A DNA stretch of 64,000 nt from Williamsoniiplasma somnilux (GCF_002804005.1 NZ_CP024965.1:558001-622000); one strand, 5' to 3'. Shown: positions 31,009 through 44,382, counted from the first letter of the stretch. Notes: generated from the letters alone by a model not told the origin. Translations and numbers: made by a program.

Positions 31009-33958
31009 CTCATTCATTATTTGGTTTAATTAATACTTCTCTTGGTTTTGCTCCGTTAAAAGGTCCGATAATACCGTTAGCTTCTAAAAGATCAATTAAG
31101 TTGGCTGCACGATTATGACCTAAACCAAATTTTCTTTGTAAGAAAGATGTTGAAGCTTTTTGATGAATAATTACATATTGTTTAACTTGTTCATATAATT
31201 CATCACCAATATTACTGTTTTCAAATACTATATTTGAATTCTTTTTATTTATATTAATGAAAGTCGGATCATAATTAACAATGTCTTGATTTTTAACATA
31301 ATCAACAATATTTTCTATTTCTTCATCACTTAAATAAGCACCTTGAGCTCTAATTAATTCTGAAGAACCAGGTGGCATAAACAACATATCTCCACGACCA
31401 ATTAATTTTTCAGCACCAATGGAATCAAGAATTGTTCTTGAATCTGTTCCTGTAGTTACTGCAAAAGCAATTCTTGTTGGTATATTTGTTTTAATTGTAC
31501 CGGTAATAACATCCACACTTGGTCTTTGTGTTGCAACTACCAAGTGAATTCCAGCAGCTCTAGCCATTTGCGTGATTCTCATTATTGATTCTTCGACACT
31601 TTTACGATCTCCAGTCATCATTAAATCAGCCAATTCATCAATTATGACAACAAAGAAAGGTAATCGATCCTTTTCCTCATTCTTTTTGTTATAACCTTCA
31701 ATATTTCTTGACCCTTGTTTAGCAAATAATTCATATCTTCTTTCCATTTCGGCAACAATCATTTTTAAAGCTTGTGATGCTTCTCGCATATCAGAAATTA
31801 CCGGACATAACATATGTGGCAAATTTGAATAAATTGATAATTCAACTTTTTTAGGATCAATCATTAAAAATTTAACTTCATGTGGTTTTGCTCTTAATAA
31901 TATCGAAACAATCAAAGCATTAATCATTACCGATTTACCTGAACCAGTAGAACCAGCTACTAATAAATGTGGCATTTTATTCAATTCTGCTGTCAAAGGT
32001 TCGCCTAAGACGTTTTTACCTAAGACAAATAAAAGTTTAGCTTCGTTTTGCTCTTCGGGAATTGATTCAATAATTTCGCGCATAGAAACAATTTCGGCGT
32101 TACCATTAGCTATTTCAATACCCACTAAATTTTTGCCTTGTATTGGCGCTTCTAAACGTATATTTTGTGAAGCCAATGCTAATTTCAAATCATTTTCTAA
32201 AGCTGTGATACTATTTACTTTTGTCCCTGGTTCTGGTTGAATTTCAAATTTAGTAACCGTTGGACCAATTATAGTATTAATAACTTTTGCTTTGATTTTA
32301 AATTGATTAAACACTTCATCAATTGCTAAAGCTTTTAAATTAGCATTCTCTTTATTTAAACGTTCTTTTTCTCAATCTTTTGGAATTTTGGTAAGAATAT
32401 TTAATTTTGGTAAAAGATAATTAATGTTAATTATTGGTTTTGAAATAACTGGCTTAGTATCAAAAGATAAATTTTCATTAATTTCCGGTTGCTCAACAAT
32501 TATATTTAGAGTTTTTTGATTAATTTCTTTTTTTTCACTACTTAAAATTTTGTCATCTTCAAAAAGTTCTTCAAAAAAATTAGTATCCGATAAAATGTCT
32601 TGATCTTCAATAGTTTCTGCCACAGCTATTTCTGATGTTGCCATAAAATCTTCAAAATTTGAATCAATTTCTTTATCAATCTTTTTGTTTGGTCCAAAAG
32701 GAGTAACGTTTTGTTCCTGTTCAAACAATTTTCTCGCCAAATTAGGATCAATATCTCCAAAATTACCGTTTTGGGGTTGATCGTTTAAAATTTCAAAAAC
32801 ATCGTTCTTTTTATTGAATAGTTCATTTGTTGCACTTATTTCATTAGTTTTTAGTTGATCTCTTTGTCTTCTAGATTTGAAAAAATTGTTGTTTTGTTCC
32901 AAATTTTCTAATGAATTAATGTTTTCTTTTAAAAAAATGTCGTCATCAAGATTAAGTTTGTGTGGAACATTTAAGGCATCTTCCAAAAATTTTAAACTAT
33001 CATTTGAGTCTTTTAATTCTTCAACTTGATGACGATTATATGATGGCATTTTAATTGTTAAATCTGATTGTGCAATTGCATCTTCAGATTCTTTTCCAAA
33101 AACGTTAAGAGATTTTCACATGCTATCTTTGGTTTCGATTTTGATGTTTTCTTGATTTTTTAGATTAGGATTATTTCGATTTTTTAACGATAATATTCTT
33201 AATGCCTTACCTTTTCTTTTTGCTTTAGGTTTCAAAAAGAAAAACATGCTACCAGTAAAAATTCAAGATGTATTAAAAAAGGCAATTAAAGTTCAAAATA
33301 CATAGGCACCAGGAATTGATAAATAAAGCGAAAGACCTGTCAAAATGCTTCCGAATGCTCCACCTCCAGCATATAAATTAAAATATCCTTTAGAGCTCAT
33401 TAAAAAGTCCATTTTATCAATTCCATAATTTGAGCCATATATAGAATTTTGCAATCAATTTTTTCAATAAATATTGAAAGTATCACTAAAGGCTGAATTG
33501 GATCACAATTTGTCAAAAGTAATATTGTCAACAACAATTTTATTCACATATATATTTAACATTAATGATAATGAAATAATTCACATTAATAGAAGTGATG
33601 TTAAAACAATCATTCCTAAAAAACGTTTTTTAAACTTAAAACGAATACCCGAATAAATACAAATATCTACAAAAAAAAGTAAAAGATAAATTGGAAATTT
33701 GAATCATCCAAAAATTAAATTAAAAATTGAATCATCAAAAAACTGACCAACAACGGTTATTCTTCCCGCTGAAAAAATTGTAAAGAAAAATAAGACAAGA
33801 CCCCAAATCATTCAAGCGATCGAATCTTGTTTATATTTTTTCTTTTTAGTTTCAAAAGCAATAGTTCTTTCTTCATTAAAATCATAATTAGCATAAACTT
33901 TGCCTTCAATTTTGTTTTCACTATTTAAGTTTTTTGAATTTTTTGATTCTTTAATCAT
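30998..33958 (-). CDS. ftsK: FtsK/SpoIIIE-type DNA translocase
   Basis: A 986-aa hexameric motor that pumps chromosomal DNA through the division site. Four to five TM segments lie in residues 48-250. An Asn/Glu-rich linker follows (~290-520). The motor has an alpha/beta region ending in Walker A VAGSTGSGKSVMINA (~670) and Walker B VVIIDELADLMM. The C-terminal gamma domain has STSFLQRKFGLGHNRAANLID, the DNA-reading winged helix. The protein ends KPNNEWEAS, where the Trp is UGA. AAAAGGTG precedes the ATG. Confidence 0.97.
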
Positions 33959-34039
33959 TTCAATACACCTTTTCATTATTTGACTTTAATAAATTATAAC
34001 AAATCTAGAACCTGACAAGATTAAGTTTCCTTTAATATA

Positions 34040-34068
34040 AAAAAATGCACTTTCTTAGTGCATTTTTT
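34040..34068 (-). terminator. intrinsic terminator after nrdE
   Basis: Perfect 11-bp stem AAAAAATGCAC / GTGCATTTTTT with a 7-nt loop, then T-rich sequence on the minus strand. It ends the nrdF-nrdI-nrdE operon. Confidence 0.9.
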
Positions 34069-34076
34069 AGTAGTTA

Positions 34077-36233
34077 TTAGATAACACAAGAATCACATTC
34101 ATAATTTTCAGAATCTTCTAATATTTCTTGACGAATTCTTACATAATAAATTGATGCACAACCTTTAGTAAAAGCACGGATATAAGCTTTATTTAAATCA
34201 CGAGTTGTAGCAGTGTCGTTCATAAATAATGTTAAAGAAATAGCTTGATCAACATGTTGCTGAGCAGCTGCGACAATGTCAATTATTGGATTAGGTCCTA
34301 ATTCGTATGCTCCAAAAGCATAATATTGCATATTGTCAAAATTAATGTTGTAAGCAGGAACATATACTCTTCCTAATTTACCTTCTTTACGAACTTCTAC
34401 ACTTGAGACAACAGGTTGTAAACTTGGTGTACAACTTGATAAATAACTAATCGAACCAGTTGGGGCTACTGCTAGTAAATGAGAATTAGCAAGTCCTGAT
34501 TTCTTGATTTCTTCAACAAGATTAATTCAATCTTCTTGAGTAGGAACTTGAACATTGTATTCTTTAAAAATTTCTTGAATACGAGTTGTCCCAATAGTTC
34601 ATTTGTCATTTGAACATTTTGTATATTTATCAAAATAATCACCTGTTGCAAATTTGGTTTTATCAAAATTTACAAATTTACCATAAATTTTAGCTAAACC
34701 ATTTGAAGCTTTAAAAGCATAAAAAGCAATTGTGTAAAAAAAGATATTAGTGAAATCAATTGCTTCAGGAGAATTATAATTTATTTTATTTGTTGCTAAA
34801 AACCCATGCAGATTCATTGCTCCTAAACCTACAGCATGATTATTTTTATTTCCTGCTTCTATACTTGGTGCTGAACGTAAATCAGTTTTTCTAGAGACAT
34901 GATCTAAAGCATAAATTGAATTGTAAATCATTTCTTCAAATTCGCTTCCAGATTTCATTGCTTTATCAATATTTAAACTTCCTAAATTACAACAAACATC
35001 TTCTCCGATTTTAGTGTAACTAAGGTCATCGCTCATTTCGCTCATTGTGTTTGGTTGAGCAATTTCACTACACAAATTTGACATCACAATACGATTTGGA
35101 TGCGCATTACGATTATTAACAGTATCATCAAACAATAAATAAGGATATCCACTTTCGAAATGTAATTCAGCAATCATTTGAAATAATTTACGAGCATTAA
35201 TATAAGTTTTTTTGATATTCTCGTTTTTAACCATATTTTCATACTCTTGAGTAATGGAAATATCACTTAATGGTTTTTTGTAAACTTTTTCAACGTCATA
35301 AGGACTAAACAAAGCCATTTCTTGGTTGTTTTTTGCTAATTCAAAAGTAATATCTGGAACGACAATTCCTAATGATAATGATTTAATGCGAATTTTTTCA
35401 TCTGCATTTTCGCGCTTAGTATCTAAAAAAGTTAAAATTTCAGGATGGTGAGCTGATAAATAAACAGCCCCTGCTCCTTGACGTTGACCTAATTGGTTTG
35501 CATAAGAAAAACTATCTTCTAGTAATTTCATTACAGGCACAATTCCGGTAGCTTGATTTTCGATATGTTTAATTGGAGCTCCAAACTCTCGTAAATTAGT
35601 TAAACATAAAGCAACCCCTCCACCACGTTTTGATAGTTGTAGGGAAGTTGTAATTGATCTTCCGATTGATTCCATGTTATCTTCAACACGCAGTAAATAA
35701 CAACTTGTATATTCTCCACGTTGTTTTTTACCAGCATTCAAAAAAGTTGGGGTTGCAGGTTGAAATCTTCCTGTCATTAATTCTTTAACTAATTTTTTTG
35801 CAATTTCAACATTACCATCAGCAAAAAAAATTGCATTCATAACTACACGATCTTCATAATGTTCTAAATATTGTTGGCTATCAAAAGTTTTTAAACCATA
35901 AGCGTTGTAAAATTTTAAAATTCCCATAAAACTTGGAAATTGGTGCTTAAAACTTAAAGCATAATTTGTTATTTTTTCTAAATCATCAAGATTATATTTC
36001 TTAATTAAATCAGCTTCATAATACTCATTTTTAATTAAGTAATTAATGCGCTGTTCAAAGGAATCAAATTTCATTGTATTTGGTTCGATATGATTTTTAC
36101 GATATAAAAGTGCCGCTTCACGGTCTAAGTGATAATTATCACTATTTCCTGAAAAAATTTTAGATTTAGCATTTAAATTAATGTAATCATCATTGGCAAA
36201 TAGTGAATTATTATTGTTATTATTGGGTTTCAT
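34077..36233 (-). CDS. nrdE: class Ib ribonucleotide reductase, large subunit
   Basis: A 718-aa catalytic subunit that reduces ribonucleoside diphosphates. Seen: PATPTFLNAG, SCYLLRVEDNMESI (first redox Cys), KRGGGVALCLTNLR, SNLCSEIAQPNT and VCCNLGSLNI (active-site Asn-x-Cys-x-Glu region), LLAVAPTGSISYL, and the C-terminal redox pair ECDSCVI. It lacks the ATP-cone of class Ia enzymes, as expected for NrdE. Its ATG overlaps the end of nrdI by 14 nt. Confidence 0.98.
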
Positions 36234-36693
36234 TTTTAGTCACTCCTCAGAAATTATTAATAATATTTTGAATGCTTAGAACATCTTGATTTGTTCCTAA
36301 GAGTTCAAATTGATATAACAATGGTACATTTAATTTTTTAGATAAAATAGGTCCTGCAATTGCGAAGGTGTCACCAAAATTGGTATTTCCCGATGCAATA
36401 ACACCACGACAATATTTACGATTATTTTCATTATTTAAAAATTTAATTACTTGTTTAGGAACAGCTCCACTAGTCAGTTCGCCCCCACCACTATAAGTTG
36501 GGCAAACAATTACATAATCTTGATTAACAGATATTTCTTCTTCAATTTCGCAAGGAATGCGAAAATTGGTAAAGTTTAATTTTTGAATAAAACGGTGTGT
36601 GTTATTTGAAGTCGAAGAAAAATAAACAACGCAAATTTCTCCAGTTGGTAAAAAGATTTGTTCAGTATTTACTCTAACAAGGTCTTTGTGCAT
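36220..36693 (-). CDS. nrdI: NrdI flavodoxin-like activator
   Basis: A 157-aa flavodoxin-fold protein: VVYFSSTSNNTHRFIQKL (FMN phosphate loop) and CPTYSGGGELTSGAVPKQV, GVIASGNTNFGDTF. NrdI supplies the oxidant for NrdF; in the metal-free class it drives Tyr-to-DOPA modification. The ATG (MHKDL) was chosen over an upstream TTG. A UGA-Trp codon extends the end to VTKNETQ, overlapping the nrdE start by 14 nt. Confidence 0.96.
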
Positions 36694-36695
36694 AA

Positions 36696-37730
36696 TTAAA
36701 ACTCTCAATCGTCGTCTTCAGTTTCTTCACTAACACCCATAACATAACTTGATCCATTTCCAGAAAAGAAATCATGATTTTCATCTGCTCTTGCTGACAA
36801 TTGAGCAAAAATTTCTGATTTTATTGTTGTTTCCTCTTCTGTGAATGGTGAATCATATCCTAAATTTTGTAAAAATTTACCTGCATTATAAATGCTGAAT
36901 TTAATAGCATCTTCGGCAATATCGAAACCTTCGTATAATTCATATAAATATTTTTTTTCTAAATCTATTAATTCATACATCACATCAAAAACAAATTTTT
37001 TCATTTCCTCTTGTTTTTCAGGACTCAGTGCCTTTAATTTTTGTTGGTATTTATAACCACTATAATAATTATGAATAACTTTATCTCTCAAAATTAAACG
37101 CACTATGTCAGATGTATTAGGCATTTTAGCTCTTGAAGATAAATAAAAAGGCAAATAAAATCCTCCATATAGCAAGAACCCAGGCATTAAAGCTGCTGCA
37201 ACCTTAGATTTAAAGGGATCATTGCCCACATAATAAGGAATTAAGGCCTTAGCACGTTCTTGTAAGGTTTTTGATTGCACAACTCAAGCATGAGCTTCTT
37301 CAATCTGTTCGCTTGAACATAAAGTTGAAAAAATTGTTCCATAACTTCGTGCATGAACACCCACCATGAATGCAAAGTTTGTATAAATTACTTGTTCATG
37401 ATCAGTTAATGAGTTTTGCATTTGGCTAGTGTCTCCAATTGTTGCCTGAACAGTATCTAAAAGCGTTAAACCTGTAAAGGTTCTCGTTACTAATTGCTGT
37501 CAATTAGGAGTTAATGTTTTTCATGATGTTAAATCGTTTGAAACAGGAATTTTTTCTGGTAATCAAAAATTCTGAGTAATGCGATTTCAAACTTCTAAAT
37601 CCTTATTATCATTAATAACATTTCAATTGATTGAACGAATATTACCCTTAAACCCGTTTAAAGCAAATTCTAGTGGTGAAACTGATTCTTTATAATATTG
37701 ATTTTTGCCGATATTTTTAATATCTTCCAT
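36696..37730 (-). CDS. nrdF: NrdF of the metal-free (R2e, VPK) type
   Basis: A 344-aa radical-generating subunit. Three of the four usual carboxylate metal ligands of class Ib are changed: Val123 in FMVGVHARSY, Pro183 in LMPGFLLYGG, and Lys217 in LRDKVIHNYY. Asp92, His126 and His220 remain, and Tyr130 is in place. This V/P/K set is the hallmark of the R2e proteins described from Mesoplasma florum and mycoplasmas, where a DOPA radical replaces the metal site. The AGGAGGATAAC ribosome binding site is strong. First gene of nrdF-nrdI-nrdE. Confidence 0.97.
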
Positions 37731-38157
37731 TTTTGGTTATCCTCCTTCTAACTAATTAATTGGTAAATATACAATTTGTAAAATTTTTAATTAATTATTA
37801 TTTGTATATAAATTTAAACAAAGCTTTAAATTGCATAAGCAATAAGATTTGATTATAGTTGTTTATTTCGTTAACTCAAAATAAGTTAATTTTTTTAATA
37901 CCCACAAAAAGTTCTGTTGAGTATGTAATGAAAATTATAACTAAAAAAAATTAGAAAAAAACACAATAAAAAAACTTTTTGAACAAAATTTAAAAACGGA
38001 AATTATTTTTATTTACAAACTTAAATTTTGTTATTCACTTTTCCACTTTGTGGAAAAATATGTTATAACCTTTATTAATTTGACGATAAAAATAGATTAA
38101 AAAGCGAAAGCTTTAAAAACTTTCGCTTTAATATTTCAAAGTTAATAAATTAGCTAA
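37731..38157 (-). other. nrd promoter region and oppA terminator
   Basis: The stretch has no gene. A candidate nrdF promoter is TTGAGT (37874-37879) with TATAAT (37852-37857), 16-nt spacer, giving a ~115-nt leader. A small TTTCCAC / GTGGAAA hairpin lies at 38040-38056. The oppA terminator is at 38101-38129. No clear NrdR box was found. Confidence 0.55.
38101..38129 (-). terminator. intrinsic terminator after oppA
   Basis: Ten-bp stem AAAGCGAAAG / CTTTCGCTTT with a 9-nt loop, followed on the minus strand by T5. It ends the opp operon. Confidence 0.85.
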
Positions 38158-40797
38158 TTAATCACCTAATTTATCTTTACCATTGTGCCCACGTGGGTAA
38201 GAAGCAGGATAACTAAATTCTTCATTTTCAAACTTAGTTTTAGCTTTGTTGTATTCTTCTCTATTTCAAAGTTTTGATAGCATCTTTACCCCTATTAAAC
38301 GATAAACGGCTTGTCCTGATGGTTGAGTTGAACGTGTAAATACATCAACATAGGTCATCGAAGGAGTTTTGTCAGCTACTGGAGCATAAATTGGTAATAA
38401 GAATTGTGATCTCATAACACCAGATAATTCAGCCAATGCTAATTTATTTGCTCTAGTATCTAAAACCCCCTCATTATCTCCATCAACCATTAATTTACTA
38501 AACTGTTGAAAACGATTTTTTAAATCCATAAATGCTTTTTGTTCATTAACATCTGTAGAAATAAAATCTATTTTCCCACCTTCGCCTTTTTTAAATAGTT
38601 TTGATCAACCAAAGAATGCATCAAACGATCCTCCAAGAGTAACAGTATTCAAGAAGTTAGCAGGATCAGCAAAATCTGGAGATCATCCTGATATCATAAT
38701 GCTAAATGCACCTTCATTTTGTTTTTTAGAAAATTCAGAATTATCAGTAGTTGGGGTTTGCACAATGTTCAATGGATTTGCAATACCAAAATCTTTTTGA
38801 GTATCAACAAAAGCTCCAATAATGTCATTGACACGTAAATTTACAGTGGTTGCTGTTGCTCCGCTTGTCATTCATTGAATTGTCACAGATTCTTTACCAA
38901 GTACTGCTTTTAAATCTCTTTTAATCTTACTAATAATTAATTCTGTTTTAGCTTTTAAATCTTCATATTCATATTTGCCAAAGTGTTTAATAAAATTCGT
39001 TAAATCAGCTTTATCAGCTTCTGCCACCGTTTCATTACCTTGATCATCCATAATTAAAAAAGCTTGCACACCAATTAAATCGTTATCTAAGTAAGCATCA
39101 ATTCCATCAGAGAGATTAGCAAATTTTGCTTTTCAATTATTAATTTGTTCATCTGTTGGTTTGATGTCTCCTAAAGAAGATCAAAGATTGGTTAAATATT
39201 GCCCCTTGTCATCTGAAGGGTGCACTTCTGGAGACGGTATATTATTATATTGACTTGAATAAATATCATTGTAGTAATCAACATAATCATATTTTATGCT
39301 TGCTCTTTCTTTGTCTGTTTTATCAATATCAGTGTTTGTTTGTTTGTCTACAGTGGTTGTATTTTTTGAAGTAAAAATATTTCTCACTAATTTTGAAGTT
39401 TTATTTCCGCCATCCATTGCTTCAGAGTAATATTTAGCAATGTAAGAACGATTCATTCTATAAGCCAAAAATTGTCTTACTGAATTTAAAGCCAAAGCTT
39501 TATTTGCATCAGCATATTTTTCATCTGTATTATTAAAGTTATATAAAAGTTCGAAAGTTGTTCCATTTAATTTTGTAACTGAATGTGATCCTTCAAATTT
39601 AGGATTTTCAGTGTTTTCACCAACATATTTGCTTCATCCAGCAGCATCACTCGGTGAGAAAGTAACCTCACTAATATCTCCTGCTTCAAATAACATTCTT
39701 GCTTTAGAAACATCAGTTCCACCTGTGTATGAATAAATAGCCTTGTCAATAAAGACATTATCTTTATTAAAGTAATTATTATTTTTAGTTAATCTAATGG
39801 TTTGCGTTGGTTCGTAATTTTCAATTACATATGCTGATGAATATAAAATATTTTCAAAACCTTTTGATGCATAGTTATAACCAGCCGAACTTCAATCTTG
39901 ATAATATTGCACTGCTCTATCAGGGATAGGAGCTCACGCTAGAAAAGCCGCCAAACCTTCAAAGTAAGGAGTTGGTTTTTGCAAGTGAACAACTAAATTT
40001 GGATCAAATTTTTCTTGACCTTCCGTTACCACCATATCATTATTAGCGAACTCATTTGGTTTATTAGCAATTTGCATCATTTTACCTTCTGCTTGAGATT
40101 CAACTAATAATTCTTCATCTGTTATACTAGAAAGCGCTTTTTCTCTTGCTGCGTCTAATTCTTCTGTTACATTAAATGCTAAAATGAATCTGTCAATATT
40201 ACGATTTGCATTTGTTTTTTGAGTTTCATCACCAGTTCCTGCATTTTGGTCAAATTTTGCATTGTACTTTCCACTATCTTTTGTTCTTAATTGATCAATG
40301 GCGGTGCTTAGTTTTTCACCATTTTTTATAATAGTACTTCAAGCAAAAGTTGTTTGCGACATATTATTCGGATTAAAAATATAACGCATTGTATTAAGCA
40401 TGTCATTAGCATCAACTTTATCAATCACATTTTGATTAATATCAACTCAAGTTGGCACATTACCAGGATCAGATATTTCGTCACGAACATGAAAATAAAA
40501 TTTAGTTGAATCTGCATTACTTGCTCAACGATCTGCTAAATCTCCTTGATAATTGTTATGTTCATCTCCGGCTAATAAGGTATCCACTAAATTAGATATA
40601 ATTGCCGAATCTTCACTTTGCATTGTAGTTGCACTTGAATAATATGTCATCGGTGCTTTAAAAGTTCCTTTAAAGATATTATCACTTTCTCGTCTTGTTA
40701 ATAAGGAATTGAAATTTACAGGACCACAAGCCACAACCGATACTGCACTAGAACCTACGATGGCAAAAGCTGCCAAAGATAATAATATTTTTTTCAT
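38158..40797 (-). CDS. oppA: oligopeptide-binding lipoprotein OppA
   Basis: An 879-aa extracytoplasmic solute-binding lipoprotein. The signal sequence has lipobox VVAC (Cys about 24). It is much longer than Gram-positive OppA (~550 aa) but typical for mycoplasmas. Recognisable SBP-family-5 features include the FKAPMTYYSSATTMQSED start, KFYFHVRDEI, VHLQKPTPYFEGLAAFLAW, and ISGWSPDFADPANFLNT. It is the last gene of oppB-C-D-F-A and delivers peptides to OppB/OppC. Confidence 0.95.
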
Positions 40798-40823
40798 AAT
40801 TTTGCCACCTTTCTTTTTAAAAA

Positions 40824-42680
40824 TTATTTGTTTTTTTCGTATTCGTTATATGCTTTTTTATATGCTTTTAATTCACGTTCATTAGCATAAATAAAATGAC
40901 CGTTTTTTACTTCTACTCATTGTGGAAAATCTACTAAATAATCAGAATGTTCAATTTCTGGTTCATATTTATAATGAACTTTTTTTCTTTCTTGTTCTGG
41001 GTCAGGTAGTGGGACTGCACTTAGCAATGATTTGGTATAAGGATGTAATGGATTGTAAAACAATTCATCAGCCTCAGCTAATTCCACGATATCCCCACGA
41101 TAAATAACCGCGATTCGATCAGCTACGAATCTTACAACCGATAAGTCATGAGCGATAAAAATGTAAGTCAAATCAAGTTCTTGTTGAAATTTAGCTAACA
41201 AATTCATTACCTGAGCACGAATTGAAACATCTAATGCTGAAATAGGTTCATCGGCAACAATGAAACTTGGTTTCATTACTAAAGCTCTCGCAATCCCGAT
41301 ACGTTGTCGTTGACCACCCGAAAATTCATGTGGATATCTTGATAAATGTTCCGGAAGCATACCAACTGTTGTTAACAATTGTAATACCAAAAAGTGTTTA
41401 ACATCTTTTCATTTAACATCACTTCTTTTAATTGTTCCGGCTTTTGCATCTTCGTTAGAATTAAATCACTCCATGTAAGCATTTGCTGCATCTTCATTTT
41501 TATATAATTCTGGAAAGTTGTCTAAACCTTCAGCAATAATTTGTTCAATTGCCATACGTTCATTCAATGAAGAAGCAGGATCCTGAAAAATCATTTGCAT
41601 TTCTTTTTTTAAATTTCTTTGGCGTTTTGCATTTGGCATTTCAAAAATTTCTGATTTTTTAATTTGCTCTTGAATATTTTTGAGATTCATTAATTCTAAA
41701 ATGTTTTGATATTTTTCAGCCATTAAAATATTATTTTGGTTTTTATGTTTTTGAATTTTTTGTTCAATTTGATTTTTGTATTTATTCCTTAATCTTGAAG
41801 GTGAAGTTAATGCGATATTGATAAATTGTTCATTTTCAGCCATTTTTATTAGAGTTGAAATTGATTTATGTAAAGTAATTATTTCTTTTAATTCAGTTCC
41901 TAAATCATTAAAGAATTTTGAAACAGAATTTGATTTACCCTCAATCACATCTTGTTTAATTTTTGACATTTTTTCTAAAGCATTTCAAATTTTGTTTTCT
42001 AATTCTTTAATCCCTGCAACTAAGTTATAAGTTTCCTTTTGATACTTATTGATTGCTAAATCTAATTCTTTATCTATATCGATTCAGTCAGATATTGAAT
42101 CGATAAATCTTAAAGTTTTTTGTTGAATTCTTAAAATCTTTAATAAACTTTTTAAATTATCTTTAACAGCAACTTTCACAAATGATAAATTAGCATCTTT
42201 TTTATGAGTTACTAATTTAGTTTTTTTAAGATTAACTCCTTCAGGAATAATTCTTGATACTCCATCTGGATATTCTTTTAAAGTTTTGGTTTTGAAATCA
42301 TAATATTTTGATTGTGTATACTTATAATCAACACGTTTAAATTCTTCTAAGTAAGTATTTAATCTAAGGGTAGTTGTATCTTGATTTGATTTCATTTTAT
42401 CCAAATTTTTTAGAATAGCTATATTTAATTTAAATAAATCTGGAGACATTCCATAAGCCATTCTATTTTTAAAATAAATAGCTCCGTCGCTTAATGGTTG
42501 AATACCCATTACAGCACGTCCGACAGTTGTTTTTCCTGATCCTGATTCTCCAACTAAACCAAAAGTTTCACCCTTGTAAACATCAAAAGTAACTCCTTTA
42601 ACAGCTTTAATTTTTTTCTTACCATTACCGAACTCAATTAATAAGTCACGAACTTTAATGATTGCGTCTTTGCGTGCCAT
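40824..42680 (-). CDS. oppF: oligopeptide ABC ATPase OppF with a large insertion
   Basis: A 618-aa ATPase. Walker [10 protein letters not shown] (~residues 44-52) is followed by about 280 extra, mainly helical, Lys-rich residues before the Q-loop [14 protein letters not shown] (~365). The usual end follows: signature FSGGQRQR, Walker [13 protein letters not shown], switch His in IAHDLS, and the Opp C-terminal [18 protein letters not shown]. Ordinary OppF is ~310-330 aa, so the insertion nearly doubles it. ATG lies one base after oppD stop. Confidence 0.96.
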
Positions 42681-42681
42681 A

Positions 42682-44382
42682 TTAATCACCTACCTTTGCT
42701 GCTGAAACAGCCGCTTTTAAACGACTTAATTGTTTTGGTTTAACAACTTTAGGAGAACGAGGATCTAATAACCATGTTTTAGCTTTATGAGTTTGACTCA
42801 CTTCGAAGAATGGGGGTTCATATTTGTAATCAATTTCCAAAGCAAATTTATTTCTTGGAGCAAAAGCATCACCTTTAATTTCGTTAAATAATGATGGAGG
42901 TGTCCCACTAATTGAAAATAATTCATCTCCTTTTTCACCAAGTTGTGGCAACGAAGATAATAATGCTCAGGTATAAGGGTGTTGAGAATTGAAGAAAATT
43001 TCTTCTGTTGTTCCGTATTCAATAATTTGTCCCGCATAAACCACAGCTACTCTATCAGCAATATTTGCAACAACACCTAAATCGTGAGTAATAAAAATAA
43101 CTGTTAGCCTATATTCTTCTTTTAATTCTTTAATTAAATCTAAAATTTGAGCTTGAATTGTCACATCAAGTGCTGTTGTTGGTTCATCACAAATTAAAAT
43201 TTTAGGTTTACATGCTAGAGCTACCGCAATTACTATACGTTGTCTCATTCCTCCTGAGTATTTACCCGGTATATCCTTAAATCTTTTTTCAGCATCATTG
43301 ATTCCAACTTTTTTCATTAAATTAATTGCTTCAATTTTAGCTTGTGCATGATTCATGTTTTGATGAGTTCTTAAAACTTCACAAATTTGGTAACCAACTG
43401 ATAAAAGTGGATTTAAAGAAGTCATAGGATCTTGAAAAATTGTAGCAATAGTTCCTCCACGCAATTTTTTCAAATTAGAACGAGCTTTAATTTTAATTGC
43501 AATTGTTGCTTTTTTATTAAATTTTCATAACTCAGATAAAGCTTCAATCTCTTCAGCATAAATTTTCTTTTTAGTTTTGATTTCTTTAAAAATTTTTTTA
43601 ATACTATTTTCTACATCGTTTAGATATTCTAAAGATTTAATATAAGCAAAATGTTTATCAAATTCTAAACGATCAAAAACCCCAGTTTTAGCATAGTTCT
43701 CTAAAAATTTAACAATTTTATTAAGTTTAAATTTTTTGATTACTGAAATTCTCTTAAAGTTAACAATTTCTTGTTGAGCTGTTTCAATTAATGAATTTAA
43801 ATCCGAAATTTCGTTTTCTTTTAAAACCTTTGAAGAATTCAGTTGTATGTATTTATTTAATTTTTGAATTTCAGCATTCAAAAGATCATATTTAACCATT
43901 TTACTATTATTTGAAAATTCATATTTAGCTTTAATTGCATCTGCTTTAGATTGCAATTTGCTAATTTTTATTTTTAAATTTTCAATACTTGTTGTATTAA
44001 TTTTTTTAATTTCGGTTTTAGCATTTTTAATTTTTTCCAAGTTATATTTTTCAATACTTTTAACAGAATCATTTGCTAAGGCGTTTCTATGAAATTTAAC
44101 TAAATCAGTTTCTTCTTTAAAAAATGAATTTTCATCGTTTTTTGAAGTTTCATTAGGATAATAAGTTATTGTTCCATTAGCAATGTAACCGTTTGATTCA
44201 AGCATATTAGTCATTGTCTTTGTTAAAACAGATTTTCCTGATCCTGATTCACCAACAATTGCTATTGTTTCACCATCATAAATGTCAAATGAAACATTAC
44301 GAATTGAACTTAAGACACGTGATCGAACACGAAATTTAACAACTAAATCTTTAATAGATAAAATTTTATTTCTATTTTCCAT
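42682..44382 (-). CDS. oppD: oligopeptide ABC ATPase OppD with a large insertion
   Basis: A 566-aa ATPase. Walker A GESGSGKS (44-51) precedes about 210 extra coiled-coil-like residues, and then the Q-loop TIFQDPMTSLNP (~315). The signature YSGGMRQR, Walker B ILICDEPTTALD, switch ITHDLG and the Opp tail SQHPYTWALLSSLPQ follow. The insertion is at the same place as in OppF, so the pair may contact each other. Preceded by AGGAGAAAC. It hydrolyses ATP to drive peptide uptake. Confidence 0.96.
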
